Shown here: one piece after another, positions 18,855 to 28,921 of the stretch
How positions within the stretch are numbered: the first letter of the stretch is position 1
Layout of the letters: each line of letters starts with the position of its first letter
Assembly (NCBI RefSeq): GCF_001659985.1
Contig: NZ_LYCS01000004.1
Span: 1-64,000 of the forward strand
DNA: 64,000 bases
Direction of reading: 5' to 3'
Source of the DNA: Oceanobacillus sp. Castelsardo
Lineage (GTDB): Bacteria > Bacillota > Bacilli > Bacillales > Amphibacillaceae
Notes under the pieces: model-generated
What the model saw: the letters and a program-made list of their open reading frames with translations, nothing else
What the model was told of the DNA's origin: nothing
The model's database searches: none
Position numbers and translations under genes: made by a program

Positions 18855-19760
18855 TTAGTACTCATCACTACGGAATCCAAATTCATGTAATTGGCTTTGT
18901 TTATTTCTCCAATCCTTCTTAACCTTCACCCATAATTCAAGATATACTTTTGATCCTAATAAGGCTTCAATATCTTTTCTAGCTTTCTTCCCAATTTCTT
19001 TTAGCATGCTTCCTTGTTTACCTATAAGTATTCCTTTTTGTGTTTTTCTTTCAGTAACAATAGTTGCTTGTATAAAGACAGCATTCGATTCCCTTTTTTC
19101 TAGGTTTTCCATAACAACCGCAATGGAATGAGGTATTTCTTCTCTCGTTAATTCCAATACTTTTTCCCTTATTAATTCTGTTATAATAAATCTTTCCGGA
19201 TGATCCGTAATTTGTTCTTCAGGGTAATATTGTGGCCCTTCAGGTAAATGGCTTTTTAATACATCTAGTAAGTGAGTAACGTTATTCCCTTGTAATGCCG
19301 AAATAGGAATGATTTCTTCAAAATCAACTTTATCCTTATATTCGTCAATTAAAGGAAATAAATCATCAGGATGGACTAAATCAATTTTATTGATAATTAA
19401 AAATACAGGAGTTTTTGCTTTTTGTAACAAGTCCATAATAAATTGATCGCCTCGTCCATACCCTTCTTTTGCATTAATCATAAAGATAACCGCATCGACT
19501 TCGTTTAAAGTATTCTCGGCTACTTGAACCATAAAGTCACCTAAACGATGTTTTGGTTTATGAATTCCAGGGGTATCAATAAAAATTATTTGTGAATCAT
19601 TCGTAGTTAAAACCCCTTGAATTTTATTCCGTGTTGTTTGCGGTTTATCACTCATAATGGCAATTTTTTGTCCAATGACTCTATTTAAGAATGTTGATTT
19701 TCCAACATTTGGCCGGCCTATTATAGCAATAAACCCCGATTTGTAATTATTATTTTCCAT
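18855..19760 (-). CDS. era: ribosome-assembly GTPase Era
   Basis: Era is an essential GTPase that binds the 3' end of 16S rRNA during 30S maturation. The 301-residue protein has G1 GRPNVGKST near residue 14, G3 DTPGIHKP near 61, G4 NKIDLV near 124, G5 ISALQG, and a C-terminal KH RNA-binding domain with [11 protein letters not shown] near 246. The ATG at 19760 is chosen over an upstream in-frame ATG at 19793 because GGAGG is seven bases ahead of it. In B. subtilis cdd precedes era; that gene is absent here. Confidence 0.97.
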   Translation of the reverse strand: MENNNYKSGFIAIIGRPNVGKSTFLNRVIGQKIAIMSDKPQTTRNKIQGVLTTNDSQIIFIDTPGIHKPKHRLGDFMVQVAENTLNEVDAVIFMINAKEGYGRGDQFIMDLLQKAKTPVFLIINKIDLVHPDDLFPLIDEYKDKVDFEEIIPISALQGNNVTHLLDVLKSHLPEGPQYYPEEQITDHPERFIITELIREKVLELTREEIPHSIAVVMENLEKRESNAVFIQATIVTERKTQKGILIGKQGSMLKEIGKKARKDIEALLGSKVYLELWVKVKKDWRNKQSQLHEFGFRSDEY

Positions 19761-19873
19761 GTTGCAACCTCCACGAACGTCAGATTTACACATATCATAC
19801 TATAACTTTCCAGTCTTGCATACTTTACATATGGCGCCTTCTTCAGAATAGATATAGTTTTTAATGATTAAAA

Positions 19874-19901
19874 AATAAGCCCTAATGGAAAAGGGCTTAT
19901 T
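19874..19901 (-). terminator. intrinsic terminator overlapping the dgkA stop codon
   Basis: AATAAGCCCT and AGGGCTTATT form a 10-bp stem with an 8-base loop followed on the minus strand by TTTTTTAATC. The upstream arm overlaps the dgkA stop, so transcripts from ybeY-dgkA should end here and era must have its own promoter (inference). Confidence 0.85.
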
Positions 19902-20277
19902 ACCATAATAACTTATATAAACTTGGAATAAAAATAATTGTACCAATGATCACAGCAATAATCGCAGAAATAAGGACTGCACCTGCAGCTGAATCTTTTA
20001 TATATTTGGCTTGCGGATGATATTCCGGTTTTAAATAATCAATCATGGCTTCCATTACACTATTAATCATTTCAGTTACTAAAACTAAACCAATCGCAAA
20101 AAACACAAACATCCATTCTACCATTGAAATTTGAAATATAAATCCACAAATAATGACTATAAAAGTAGCCATCAAATGAATACGAAAATTGTATTCATGT
20201 TTTATGGTTTCTTTAATTCCATTCCATGCATGCGAAAAACCAATCTGTTTTTTCTTATCTTTCAAGACCAAATTCAC
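19900..20277 (-). CDS. dgkA: undecaprenol/diacylglycerol kinase DgkA
   Basis: This 125-residue integral membrane kinase recycles the lipid carrier undecaprenol in Gram-positive bacteria. Three transmembrane helices are visible (about 32-48, 52-70 and 97-120), with the active-site signature VTEMINSVMEAMIDY near residue 65 and the AKYIKDSAAGAVL segment. It overlaps the end of ybeY by 23 bases, so the two are coupled. Confidence 0.92.
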   Translation of the reverse strand: MNLVLKDKKKQIGFSHAWNGIKETIKHEYNFRIHLMATFIVIICGFIFQISMVEWMFVFFAIGLVLVTEMINSVMEAMIDYLKPEYHPQAKYIKDSAAGAVLISAIIAVIIGTIIFIPSLYKLLW

Positions 20278-20725
20278 CTAGAATTTCTTCTTGCCTAGCA
20301 AACATTTTCTTTTCATCTTCTTCATTCATATGGTCATATCCAAGTAAATGAAGAAGACCATGTACTGCAAGAAATCCTAATTCTCTTTCATAAGAATGAT
20401 TATATTCTTCTGCTTGTTCTTTCGCTTTCTCAACAGAAATAATAATATCGCCTAACGTTTCTGGGATATCCATATCCTCAACAATTATTTCTAGTTCACC
20501 CTCAACGGATTCCTGCATTGCAAATGAAATAACATCTGTTGGAGCATCTTTATCACGATAATCTCGATTAATTTCTTGGATTTCTTTATTAGTTACAAAA
20601 TTAATCGAAATTTCCGCTTCATCATTTATATTTTCCTTTTTTGCTGCAAATTGGAGTAAACGATCAAGTAAATCAATAATCTCTTTATTCACATCTTTGG
20701 TATTATCTTGAAAATCTATATTCAT
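20255..20725 (-). CDS. ybeY: endoribonuclease YbeY
   Basis: YbeY is a zinc-dependent endoribonuclease needed for 16S rRNA 3' end processing and ribosome quality control. The 156-residue protein ends with the metal site HGLLHLLGYDH (about 119-129, the H-x3-H-x5-H pattern) and has RDKDAPTDVISF near residue 57. It overlaps the 7TM-HD gene by one base at its start and dgkA at its end. Confidence 0.95.
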   Translation of the reverse strand: MNIDFQDNTKDVNKEIIDLLDRLLQFAAKKENINDEAEISINFVTNKEIQEINRDYRDKDAPTDVISFAMQESVEGELEIIVEDMDIPETLGDIIISVEKAKEQAEEYNHSYERELGFLAVHGLLHLLGYDHMNEEDEKKMFARQEEILGEFGLER

Positions 20726-22845
20726 TATGTTGCCTCCTTAATTGGATATTGAATTCTAGAATGAAAAATTCCTTTTAAAGTATCGAATAACGTTTGTTGA
20801 ATGATTTTTAGTTCCTTAAGCGAAAGTGGACTTTCATCCAGTTGCCCATCAGACATACGATCACGAACAATGGATGTAATAATGTTCTCTATTTTTTCTT
20901 CCGTTGGTTCTTTTAATGAACGAACCGCTGCCTCCACTGAATCACAAATATTGATTATTGCTGCTTCTTTTGTTTGTGGTTTTGGACCAGGATATCTAAA
21001 GTCCGTTTCTTTTACATGATTATTTTTTTCTTTCTCTTTAAAATAAAAGTATTTTAATAAAGAAGTTCCATGATGCTGTAACGCAATATCTATAATCTCT
21101 TTAGGCATTTTATATTTTTTTAAATAGTTTGCCCCATCATATGGATGACGAATTATGATTTCTGCACTTTGCTTTGGACTAATATAATCATGTGGATTTT
21201 GGATTGATAATTGGTTTTCTATAAAATAATGTGGTTTTACAGTTTTTCCAATATCATGATAATACGCCCCCACCCTTGCTAATAAACCATTCGCCCCTAT
21301 AGCTTCACATGCTGTTTCACTTAAGTTAGCAACCATAACAGAATGATGATAGGTACCCGGTGCTTCCGTTAATAATTTTTTTAGTAAAGGTTGATTAGGA
21401 TTGGACAATTGTAATAATTTTACATCAGATAGCATGTTTAAACCAGTTTCAAAGAATGGAAGTAGTCCAATCGTGAGTACTGCCGATAAGAATGCAGAAA
21501 CAAAAGCGAATCCTGAATGAATAATTAAGTCTTGAATGGAATATTTTTCAAAAGATAAAAATATAAATAACAGTACAGTCATTATATTTACTACCATGAT
21601 TCCTAAGCTAGACCTTAAAATCGTAGTTCTATCTTTCACATTCATCAAAAAGTATAAACTTGCGACCTGTGAAAATAATATGTAAAGACCTGCTTCCGCA
21701 TTTAAAAATCCTGTAATTTTCCCGTTGAAGATAAAGCTTGCTAGAACCGCATAAATAACAGCCATTATAAACGCAAATCGTTCATTTATTAAAAGTTTTA
21801 TTAATAAAGCACATGTCGCTATCGGTACGATGTAAAAAATTTCATTATACTCTTCAGAATAAAGACTTACTATTTTCATGAGAGTCATCCCTACAAAAGT
21901 AACGATAACGATTGTAATTATTTTATTATTATCCAATTTATGATTTCTTTTAAGTCGATACATTTCATAACCGATCACTGAGCAAATAAGAACAATTAAT
22001 AGAAATATACCCAGTAGTGGGAATATATTCCTCTGACCGTCAAGAACACCAACTAATTCTAGATTCTCATATATTTGATTTGTAATAGTTTGTCCTTCAC
22101 GCACAATAACTTCCCCAGCCCTAATCATGACTGGATCAACACTTCCTGCCGCTTCTTTCCTTGCCTCCATCGTTTGTTCTACATCAAAAAATGAATTTTC
22201 CACTACAAGGAATTTAGTAAGTTCCGTTAGTGGTTTTTTAATAGTATCATTTAAAGTAGAATATTTAATATTATCTTGAACATTCGTAATAGCGGTTTGT
22301 AAATTCTCCGTTCGTACTCCATCTTTCATTATTTCATGAAGTGATTTGCTTAATAAGACGAAACCTTGTTCACGTTCTTCATTAGAAGCCTCGATTAATT
22401 GTAAAAAAGTTTGATCCTTTACAGAAATAGAAATATCTTCTGATAACAATTGGTTTAATTTTTGAACCTTTTCTTGTCCTGTAATTGGCCTATTCTGATT
22501 ATCTGTAACCCCTTCACCCTTTTCATTTAATGTATTAATGGCTTCTCTTATTTCCTCTACAAAATTAACTCTCTCTTTCGTTATTTCATCAGATACAAGA
22601 TATCGATCGGAAACAGATTGAACCGTTTCTCTTGTTTTTCGTTCAGTTTCTTTTTCATCTTCTATCGTTATTGGAGAGCGAATGGTCTCGTTTGCTGTAC
22701 TAAAACGATTAATATCATACGTTTTAGTATTTACATTTTCTAAAGTAATAAAAAAGAAGAAAACACCTAACAAAGCTACCGATGGAATAATGAATAGTGA
22801 CGAGGTGTATTTTTTTAATAGTAAATGAAACCGATTCTTTCTCAA
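20725..22845 (-). CDS. pgpH: 7TM-HD cyclic-di-AMP phosphodiesterase PgpH (YqfF)
   Basis: The 706-residue protein has one N-terminal helix (about 15-33), a large extracellular 7TMR-HDED domain (to about 275), seven membrane helices (about 280-475) and a cytoplasmic HD phosphohydrolase domain: HHSVMVANLSE near 504, YYHDIGK near 529, HPYDG and QHHGTSLLKYFY near 590. Proteins of this type degrade c-di-AMP, and loss affects osmotic balance and wall integrity. It sits between phoH and ybeY exactly as in B. subtilis. Confidence 0.93.
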   Translation of the reverse strand: MRKNRFHLLLKKYTSSLFIIPSVALLGVFFFFITLENVNTKTYDINRFSTANETIRSPITIEDEKETERKTRETVQSVSDRYLVSDEITKERVNFVEEIREAINTLNEKGEGVTDNQNRPITGQEKVQKLNQLLSEDISISVKDQTFLQLIEASNEEREQGFVLLSKSLHEIMKDGVRTENLQTAITNVQDNIKYSTLNDTIKKPLTELTKFLVVENSFFDVEQTMEARKEAAGSVDPVMIRAGEVIVREGQTITNQIYENLELVGVLDGQRNIFPLLGIFLLIVLICSVIGYEMYRLKRNHKLDNNKIITIVIVTFVGMTLMKIVSLYSEEYNEIFYIVPIATCALLIKLLINERFAFIMAVIYAVLASFIFNGKITGFLNAEAGLYILFSQVASLYFLMNVKDRTTILRSSLGIMVVNIMTVLLFIFLSFEKYSIQDLIIHSGFAFVSAFLSAVLTIGLLPFFETGLNMLSDVKLLQLSNPNQPLLKKLLTEAPGTYHHSVMVANLSETACEAIGANGLLARVGAYYHDIGKTVKPHYFIENQLSIQNPHDYISPKQSAEIIIRHPYDGANYLKKYKMPKEIIDIALQHHGTSLLKYFYFKEKEKNNHVKETDFRYPGPKPQTKEAAIINICDSVEAAVRSLKEPTEEKIENIITSIVRDRMSDGQLDESPLSLKELKIIQQTLFDTLKGIFHSRIQYPIKEAT

Positions 22846-22881
22846 CTATATCACCTCAAGATTTATTCATGATACAGAAAT

Positions 22882-22904
22882 AAGACCCATGATCCTAGGG
22901 TCTT
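22882..22904 (-). terminator. possible terminator or attenuator between phoH and pgpH
   Basis: AAGACCC and GGGTCTT form a 7-bp stem around a 9-base loop, followed on the minus strand by ATTTC. It is short and only weakly T-rich downstream, so partial termination is as likely as full. Confidence 0.45.
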
Positions 22905-22924
22905 TAAATAACATTTATCTCTTA

Positions 22925-23887
22925 TCATGACTCGCTTTTTTCATAAGCCTCTATTATTTTCTGTACCAAAGGATGTCTAACAACATCAGATTGATTTAAG
23001 TATACAAAGGAAATATCTTTCACATCCGTTAATAAATCTTTAGCAACTTGTAACCCGGATTTAGCTCCTTTAGGTAAATCAATTTGTGTAATATCTCCAG
23101 TTATAACCATTTTGGAACCAAACCCTAATCTAGTTAAAAACATCTTCATTTGAGCCGTTGTTGTATTCTGTGCTTCATCTAATATTACAAATGCATCATC
23201 CAACGTTCTTCCTCGCATATATGCTAATGGAGCAATTTCAATCGTTTCTCGTTCGATTAGTCGTAATGTATGCTCTGCTCCTAAAACATCATGAAGTGCA
23301 TCGTATAAAGGACGTAAATAAGGATCTACTTTTTCTTTTAAATCCCCTGGTAAAAAGCCAAGGCTTTCCCCTGCTTCAACTGCTGGCCGGGTCAGGATGA
23401 TTCGTTTTACTTCTCCTTTTTTTAATGCATGTACAGCCATAACAACAGCTAAATAAGTTTTACCAGTTCCAGCTGGTCCAATTCCAAATACCAAATCTTT
23501 AGATTTAATTGCTGAAATATAATTCTTCTGACCTAATGTTTTAACTCTGATTGATTTACCTTTTACATTTTTTGTAATTTCATCTTCAAAAAGAGTTTCT
23601 AATTGATTGATTTTCCCTTCCTTAGCTAAATCGACAGCATAAACGATGTCACGTTCAGAGATGGTAATACCTTTTCTGACAACGGTTAAAAGGTTTGTTA
23701 AAATTTCTTGTACAAGCGTTATTGCATTATCATCACCCGAAACTCTAACAAGTTCCCCTCTTGATACAATGGAGACTTGTAGTTTCTTTTCTATTAATTT
23801 CAAATGTTTATCATTAGTTCCAAATAAAGCTAATGCTTCATTAGGATCTGCAACATGCAAATTAATTTCTGTTAAATGTTCAGCCAT
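22925..23887 (-). CDS. phoH: PhoH family ATPase
   Basis: The 320-residue protein is a PhoH-type P-loop NTPase, related to the helicase part of PhoH2; its role is linked to RNA metabolism. Walker A GPAGTGKTYLA is near residue 129, Walker B VILDEAQNTT near 226, and SxITGDITQIDLP near 252. The N-terminal part has a KH-like region. I use the ATG at 23887, with AAGGAG eight bases upstream, not the upstream in-frame codon at 23941. A family 2 repeat fills the gap to yqfD. Confidence 0.93.
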   Translation of the reverse strand: MAEHLTEINLHVADPNEALALFGTNDKHLKLIEKKLQVSIVSRGELVRVSGDDNAITLVQEILTNLLTVVRKGITISERDIVYAVDLAKEGKINQLETLFEDEITKNVKGKSIRVKTLGQKNYISAIKSKDLVFGIGPAGTGKTYLAVVMAVHALKKGEVKRIILTRPAVEAGESLGFLPGDLKEKVDPYLRPLYDALHDVLGAEHTLRLIERETIEIAPLAYMRGRTLDDAFVILDEAQNTTTAQMKMFLTRLGFGSKMVITGDITQIDLPKGAKSGLQVAKDLLTDVKDISFVYLNQSDVVRHPLVQKIIEAYEKSES

Positions 23888-23914
23888 AGCTAATCTCCTT
23901 GATTTATCACGTTT

Positions 23915-24054
23915 TAACTGGCTGTATGACCCACACTTCAAGAATTCGAGTAAACAAAGAAATCTAATTGCGGGACAACAGCCAGTAGCGCCCTGATAAG
24001 TTCAACTAACATTCAGTGGGGGATAAGAAATCCCCACTGAATGAGTTTCACTTT
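23915..24054 (-). repeat. family 2 intergenic repeat, copy A
   Basis: Read on the minus strand it begins AAAGTGAAACTCATTCAG, forms a long hairpin (CATTCAGTGGGGAT / ATCCCCCACTGAATG), continues with AACTTATCAGG and CTACTGGCT, and closes with AGCCAGT to give a second stem-loop of about 70 bases. The same order of blocks is seen at 31669-31803. Its left end overlaps the yqfD stop codon. Confidence 0.75.
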
Positions 24055-25262
24055 ATAGGTTGTACACGTGCAATATTTTCCTCAACTGTAAATATTATGT
24101 TCATTTTAACTTTACCATGCTCCATACGTTCATGCAAAACTTTTTCTGACAATATTTTGGCATCTTTTCCTAACTCTAACAATAATTCTGACTTAGCTTG
24201 TTCAATTCCTGTTTGAATTGCTTCTTCTTTTGTTCTTTTCCCTTTATAGTATACCTTCTCACTTAAAACCGTATCTACAATTTTTATCGGCAATTCCCAT
24301 TTCAAAAAATTTATTGAATTCTCTTTCGTATCATAATGAATTTGTTCGTACGATGGATCTCCAAAACCCCAAATCGGAAATTTAAACTCACCAATTTGAA
24401 TGTAATATTTAGTTTCTTTATTACCTGACAATTCTTCATAACTATATTCTAGAGGGGATGTAACTTTTACTTCATACCAAGTCTCAGCAGTAATTTCTCC
24501 TTCTGCAGCTACTAAATCAAAGTTTCGTTCTTTCTTCTCTTCCTCACTTTCTTCCTCCTGATCAGTCGTACCAATTTGGCCTGATACTAGTAAATCTCCT
24601 GGTTCGACATAATCATTGACTTGAACTATGGGAAGTCCTTTAGCTACATACATTTTTTTAATTATTCCCTTCTTTGTAGCTATAAGATTCCTAGGTCCGT
24701 GTTTCTCCTCTTCCTTAACGATTAGTTTTTCTACTCCTTCAAGAGAATAAGTTGTCCCTCTTCGATCCACACCAACCCATAGGAGTTCAGGAACATCCTC
24801 AACTAATTTTTGCTGAATTGTATTAGGTTGGTCTAAAGAAAATATCCAAGCACCCCGATGTATTCCATACTCATCTAGTTGTTTAACTATTTTTTCTTCA
24901 ATATCTTTTGGTACACCGGTAATCTCCACTTTCCAAAGAATATTAGAAAGAAAGAGAGCTAATAAAACACTTAAAAATATTGCTACTAAGAGGGGTCTTT
25001 TCTTAATAAATCTATTGAAAATAAAAGGATAACCTTTCTTATTGGTAAAATTTAATTTATAGTGTGTCCCCCTAATAATAGTTCTTAGATGTTTTATATC
25101 TTTTAATCTAACATTTCCTTCACAAACGTCTTGATCAATTTTTCTTATATTCCATACGGTTATCCCTTTTTTTGTACATTCTTGAAAAAATAATTCAGGA
25201 TAATTTCCTTTAATTAAAATTGTGACATATCCAGTAAAAAAAGTCCCCTGTACCTGTCTCAT
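24048..25262 (-). CDS. yqfD: sporulation protein YqfD
   Basis: This 404-residue protein matches YqfD, made in the mother cell during B. subtilis sporulation and associated with the forespore membrane. It has a soluble N-terminal part (residues 1-85), one membrane helix (about 92-110) and a large C-terminal domain with strongly charged stretches (EEEESEEEKKE). The ATG at 25262 follows AGGAGGAGGAA. It lies downstream of yqfC, as in B. subtilis, where the pair is read from a sigma-E promoter. Confidence 0.88.
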   Translation of the reverse strand: MRQVQGTFFTGYVTILIKGNYPELFFQECTKKGITVWNIRKIDQDVCEGNVRLKDIKHLRTIIRGTHYKLNFTNKKGYPFIFNRFIKKRPLLVAIFLSVLLALFLSNILWKVEITGVPKDIEEKIVKQLDEYGIHRGAWIFSLDQPNTIQQKLVEDVPELLWVGVDRRGTTYSLEGVEKLIVKEEEKHGPRNLIATKKGIIKKMYVAKGLPIVQVNDYVEPGDLLVSGQIGTTDQEEESEEEKKERNFDLVAAEGEITAETWYEVKVTSPLEYSYEELSGNKETKYYIQIGEFKFPIWGFGDPSYEQIHYDTKENSINFLKWELPIKIVDTVLSEKVYYKGKRTKEEAIQTGIEQAKSELLLELGKDAKILSEKVLHERMEHGKVKMNIIFTVEENIARVQPIK

Positions 25263-25404
25263 TTCCTCCTCCTATTACTATTAGATAAACTCGCATTCAC
25301 TTTCCTTTGCGCATGTTAATTTTTCTTATACTTGGAACGTTAATATTTAAGCTATGTCGAAACCACTTCTTAGCTAAAATTTTATCTTCTAATGCACAAT
25401 AAAA

Positions 25405-25686
25405 TTAATTTGATAAGAATTTTATGTCTGTAATGGTACCTTCTAGTAGGATTTCTTCAGGTAGCATCATTTTTAAAACAAATGAATTGCCTTTAATCTG
25501 AACGTATCCTTTATTCACTTTTAATTTTAATTCCGTGTCAGAATATGTTACTAATCCTTGGTGGTTTTCAATATACACGTGAATCTGTCCAATTACTGTA
25601 ATCCGAGGTAACTCGAGAATTACATCAGAAGGAAGTGCAAAAGAATTAATTAATAATGATTGGACACGTTGCCTGAATTTTTTCAC
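25405..25686 (-). CDS. yqfC: sporulation protein YqfC
   Basis: YqfC is a small (93-residue) YabP-family sporulation protein. The family pattern is visible: basic N-terminus, LPSDVILELPRITVIG, a repeated beta-strand core, KGYVQIKGNSF and a closing LEGTITDIKF. Starts at ATG near 25686 with GGGGG-type SD. It precedes yqfD by 142 bases on the same strand. Confidence 0.88.
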   Translation of the reverse strand: MKKFRQRVQSLLINSFALPSDVILELPRITVIGQIHVYIENHQGLVTYSDTELKLKVNKGYVQIKGNSFVLKMMLPEEILLEGTITDIKFLSN

Positions 25687-25768
25687 GTATGCATCCCCCT
25701 CTCATATTTATCTTATGTATCTAATAAAAAGTTAAGAACTTAACAAATTCATATAATCAAGAAATTAA

Positions 25769-25806
25769 AAAAGCCACCAGCTTACATAACCTTTTCGCTG
25801 GCGGCA
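25769..25806 (-). terminator. terminator of the nfeD-floA transcript
   Basis: On the minus strand GCCGCCAGC pairs with GCTGGTGGC across a 15-base loop, followed by TTTTTTAATT. It lies just after the gene at 25814-26338 and before yqfC. Confidence 0.85.
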
Positions 25807-25813
25807 TTCTTCA

Positions 25814-26338
25814 TTATTTAAATTTCATTTTTCTTTCCTCTATAACCGTTTGGTAAGGTTTCTTTGAACGTGGTGAACCCAACACTTCGGACAAAATAAC
25901 TCCTTGAACTAGGTCATTTCTTTTTAATCGCATATTAAAATCAGTTCTTTTCTCGATCTGCTTCGTTTTCAATATCTTAGAATTTGAAAAGCTTTGACTG
26001 AAATCTAATCCTTGTTCTATTGTTCGACCGATTTCTTTATTTGTATTAAATTTCTCGGCTAAACGTTCCATCTGAGCTTTTTGTTGTTCCTCAACAGAAA
26101 GTTGTTGTAGAGATTCTTGAATTGTATCTTCTATTTTGGAAGTGTATACAGGCCTTTTCTTTGTTGTTTCTGTGCTTCTTGCAGAAGGTTGAACGGTTTT
26201 CGGCTTAGTTTTCTGCTTACTAGGCGTTTTATTTTTCTTCTGGTCTTCAGTATTCTTTTTAAAAAAACTAAATATTCCTGAGAGGATAACTAGAATTAAA
26301 AAGAAGTTACTGAATATCGCTTCTAATATTGCTTCCAC
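25814..26338 (-). CDS. hypothetical membrane-anchored protein downstream of floA
   Basis: I do not recognise a named family with certainty. The 174-residue protein has one N-terminal membrane helix (about 8-25), a lysine/proline/serine-rich linker to about residue 65, a charged helical region and a conserved-looking tail NDLVQGVILSEVLGSPRSKKPY. In B. subtilis a small gene yqfB occupies this place after yqfA (floA), but its length differs. It follows floA by 27 bases, so it probably acts with the flotillin/NfeD pair (inference). Confidence 0.7.
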   Translation of the reverse strand: MEAILEAIFSNFFLILVILSGIFSFFKKNTEDQKKNKTPSKQKTKPKTVQPSARSTETTKKRPVYTSKIEDTIQESLQQLSVEEQQKAQMERLAEKFNTNKEIGRTIEQGLDFSQSFSNSKILKTKQIEKRTDFNMRLKRNDLVQGVILSEVLGSPRSKKPYQTVIEERKMKFK

Positions 26339-26365
26339 GTTATCCTTCCTTTCCCATTGAAATGA

Positions 26366-27361
26366 TTAGTTATTTTCATGTTCGTCATCATTTTCTTGAG
26401 ACAATTTACCAATTGAATCACGCATATCAGTATCAGCATTGATATTTTGGTAATTTAAATAGTCCATGACACCCATTTTCCCAGAGCGAAGTGCTTCTGC
26501 TAATGCTAGCGGTACATCTGCTTCCGCTTCTACCACTTTAGCGCGCATTTCTTGAACACGGGCTACCATTTCTTGTTCTTGAGCTACAGCCATTGCACGA
26601 CGTTCCTCTGCTTTAGCTTGTGCAATATTTTTATCTGCTTCAGCCTGGTCTGTTTGTAAAATGGCCCCAATGTTTTTACCAATATCTACATCTGCAATAT
26701 CAATGGATAAGATTTCAAAAGCTGTCCCAGCATCAAGCCCTTTTTCTAATACTGTATGAGAGATAGAGTCAGGATTTTCTAATACTTTTGCATGTGTTTC
26801 AGAACTACCAATTGTACTAACGACCCCTTCACCTACACGGGCAATAATAGTTTCTTCACCCGCACCACCGACTAAACGGTCTATATTTGCACGAACGGTT
26901 ATTCTCGCTTTTGCTTTTACTTCAATACCATCTATAGCAATACCAGAAATAAAAGGAGTTTCAATTACTTCTGGGTTTACACTCATTTGTACAGCTTCAA
27001 GAACGTCACGACCAGCTAAATCGATTGCTGCTGCTCGCTCAAAGCTAAGCTCAATATTTGCTCGATGTGCTGCAATTAATGCATTAACAACACGGTCAAC
27101 ATTCCCGCCTGCTAAGTAATGACTTTCTAGTTGGTTAATCTTAACATCTAAACCTGCCTTATGAGCTTTTATTAATGGATTAATTACCCGGTTCGGTACT
27201 ACACGACGTAATCGCATACCAACTAATGTAAATATACCAACCTTTACTCCTGCTGCTAATGCACTGATCCAGAGTGCTACTGGAATAAACGTAAATAAAA
27301 TAACTACCGCAATGATGATAAGTGCGATGATAATAAGCGGCATTAAATCGTAAATCTCCAT
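26366..27361 (-). CDS. floA: flotillin-like protein FloA
   Basis: FloA (YqfA) is an SPFH-related membrane scaffold that organises functional membrane microdomains. The 331-residue protein has a hydrophobic hairpin/anchor in residues 8-47, an SPFH-like core with [21 protein letters not shown] near 155, and a C-terminal coiled coil rich in A, E and Q (about 238-300). It sits 11 bases after nfeD on the same strand, the standard NfeD-flotillin pairing. Confidence 0.94.
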   Translation of the reverse strand: MEIYDLMPLIIIALIIIAVVILFTFIPVALWISALAAGVKVGIFTLVGMRLRRVVPNRVINPLIKAHKAGLDVKINQLESHYLAGGNVDRVVNALIAAHRANIELSFERAAAIDLAGRDVLEAVQMSVNPEVIETPFISGIAIDGIEVKAKARITVRANIDRLVGGAGEETIIARVGEGVVSTIGSSETHAKVLENPDSISHTVLEKGLDAGTAFEILSIDIADVDIGKNIGAILQTDQAEADKNIAQAKAEERRAMAVAQEQEMVARVQEMRAKVVEAEADVPLALAEALRSGKMGVMDYLNYQNINADTDMRDSIGKLSQENDDEHENN

Positions 27362-27372
27362 TTAAATTCCTC

Positions 27373-28716
27373 CTAATTGTTATTTACTTCCCTCACAACT
27401 ACTCTAGCACCTTCTACTTTGACTACCTTTATTTGACTAGCTTTGTCAATAAAGGTCCCCTCTGAAACAACATCTACCCGCTCATCTCCAATATCAGCTA
27501 TCCCTGAAGGTCTTAAGTTCGTAACGGCGACCCCTTTTTGACCAACAAGTTCTGATCGATTAGAGTTAGATACATAGCCTAACTCTGTTGATGTACTTTC
27601 TTTGAGAATGATATGTCTAAAAACTCCCTTATCCATTCCAATTCTTCTAAACAGTATGACACTTGCAATAACTGCTACTAAAAATGCAATACCAACACTT
27701 ATTGACATTTGTCCAATATCATAACCAGACATGAATAAGGAAACAAGAATAGCTCCTACACCAATTATACCAAGTATACCACCAGGGACAAAAAATTCTG
27801 CAACAATAAGAGCAATACCTAATAACAATAATATAATTGCTTCCATTCCTGCTAATCCAGCAACGATATGTCCATAGAAAAAGAGAATTAAAGCAGTTAA
27901 GCCCATAATACCCGGAATACCAAAACCTGGCGAATATAATTCAACTATAAGTCCTAGACTTGCTACGGAAAGCAATATGGAGTATACAATAGGATTGGTT
28001 AAAAATCTTGCTACTTCTTCTGCTAATGTAGGTTGCGTTTCAATAATCGTAGCATTTTCCAAACCTAGCTCATGGAGTAATTCAACCCTATCGTCTACAA
28101 TTCCTTCCGCATAACCAACTTTCAATGCATCCGTTGGGCCTAATGTTAAAAATGAGCCTTTCGCGGCACCATACTCTGGTAAGTCTATACTAGAATCAGC
28201 CATAGCCTCTGCATAAATTGGATCTCGTCCTTTGGATTCCGCAGCCGCCTTCATTCTTTCTTTCCAAGCTGACTGTGCTTTATCATCTGCAGCAGTTCCA
28301 TCTCCATTTATTACTCCACTTGCTCCCATTGTAGCATGTGGTACAAAATAAATTTTATCTGTATTTAATGCAATGTAAGAACCTGCAGACAATGCTTCGT
28401 TAATAATGAAAGAAGTCGTAGGTAACTTTAAATTTTGTAGTAATGTACCAATTTGCCCAGCTGAATCAACTCTCCCCCCTGGTGTATCTATTTCAAAAAT
28501 AATATGATCCGCACCAGATTCCATTGCTTCATTTGTTGTTCTTTTTAGGAAAGCTTCTAAACCACGTTCAACTTCACGTTCGATTGGAATGATGTAAACT
28601 GTTTGGCCACTTCCATCATTTTTCTCCGCATGAACTACTTTTTGTACATGGAGACAGGAAAAAGAAAATGCTAACCCTATCAGAACTATGTAAAATTTTA
28701 TGAAGTTTTTTCGCAA
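27373..28716 (-). CDS. nfeD: NfeD-type membrane serine protease (long form)
   Basis: The 447-residue YqeZ protein has a signal/anchor helix (about 8-28), a ClpP-like serine protease domain with oxyanion DTPGG near 83 and nucleophile serine in ALSAGSYIAL near 110, four to five membrane helices (about 240-355) and a C-terminal OB-fold NfeD domain. It starts at TTG, preceded by a strong AAAGGAGGTGAT. Partner of FloA directly downstream. It may cleave membrane partners; targets are unknown. Confidence 0.92.
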   Translation of the reverse strand: MRKNFIKFYIVLIGLAFSFSCLHVQKVVHAEKNDGSGQTVYIIPIEREVERGLEAFLKRTTNEAMESGADHIIFEIDTPGGRVDSAGQIGTLLQNLKLPTTSFIINEALSAGSYIALNTDKIYFVPHATMGASGVINGDGTAADDKAQSAWKERMKAAAESKGRDPIYAEAMADSSIDLPEYGAAKGSFLTLGPTDALKVGYAEGIVDDRVELLHELGLENATIIETQPTLAEEVARFLTNPIVYSILLSVASLGLIVELYSPGFGIPGIMGLTALILFFYGHIVAGLAGMEAIILLLLGIALIVAEFFVPGGILGIIGVGAILVSLFMSGYDIGQMSISVGIAFLVAVIASVILFRRIGMDKGVFRHIILKESTSTELGYVSNSNRSELVGQKGVAVTNLRPSGIADIGDERVDVVSEGTFIDKASQIKVVKVEGARVVVREVNNN

Positions 28717-28884
28717 ATATTATCACCTCCTTTATTAAGTATATACGAGCACCGGGCAAAAAAGTTTCATAATAATAAAGCTTTTTTTCATAATATATTA
28801 GAATCCCCAGTATTCGCAATTAGGCTCGTGAATATTTAGGTTACACTTATACAGATAAGGTTATGTGTTCTTTTATCCTGCCAA

Positions 28885-28916
28885 AAAAGGTCCTTATCTT
28901 TAGATAAGGACCTTTT
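28885..28916 (-). terminator. terminator downstream of yqeY
   Basis: A perfect 14-bp stem (AAAAGGTCCTTATC / GATAAGGACCTTTT) with a four-base loop, followed on the minus strand by TT-rich sequence, lies five bases past the yqeY stop. It isolates rpsU-yqeY from nfeD. Confidence 0.9.
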
Positions 28917-28921
28917 CCTTC

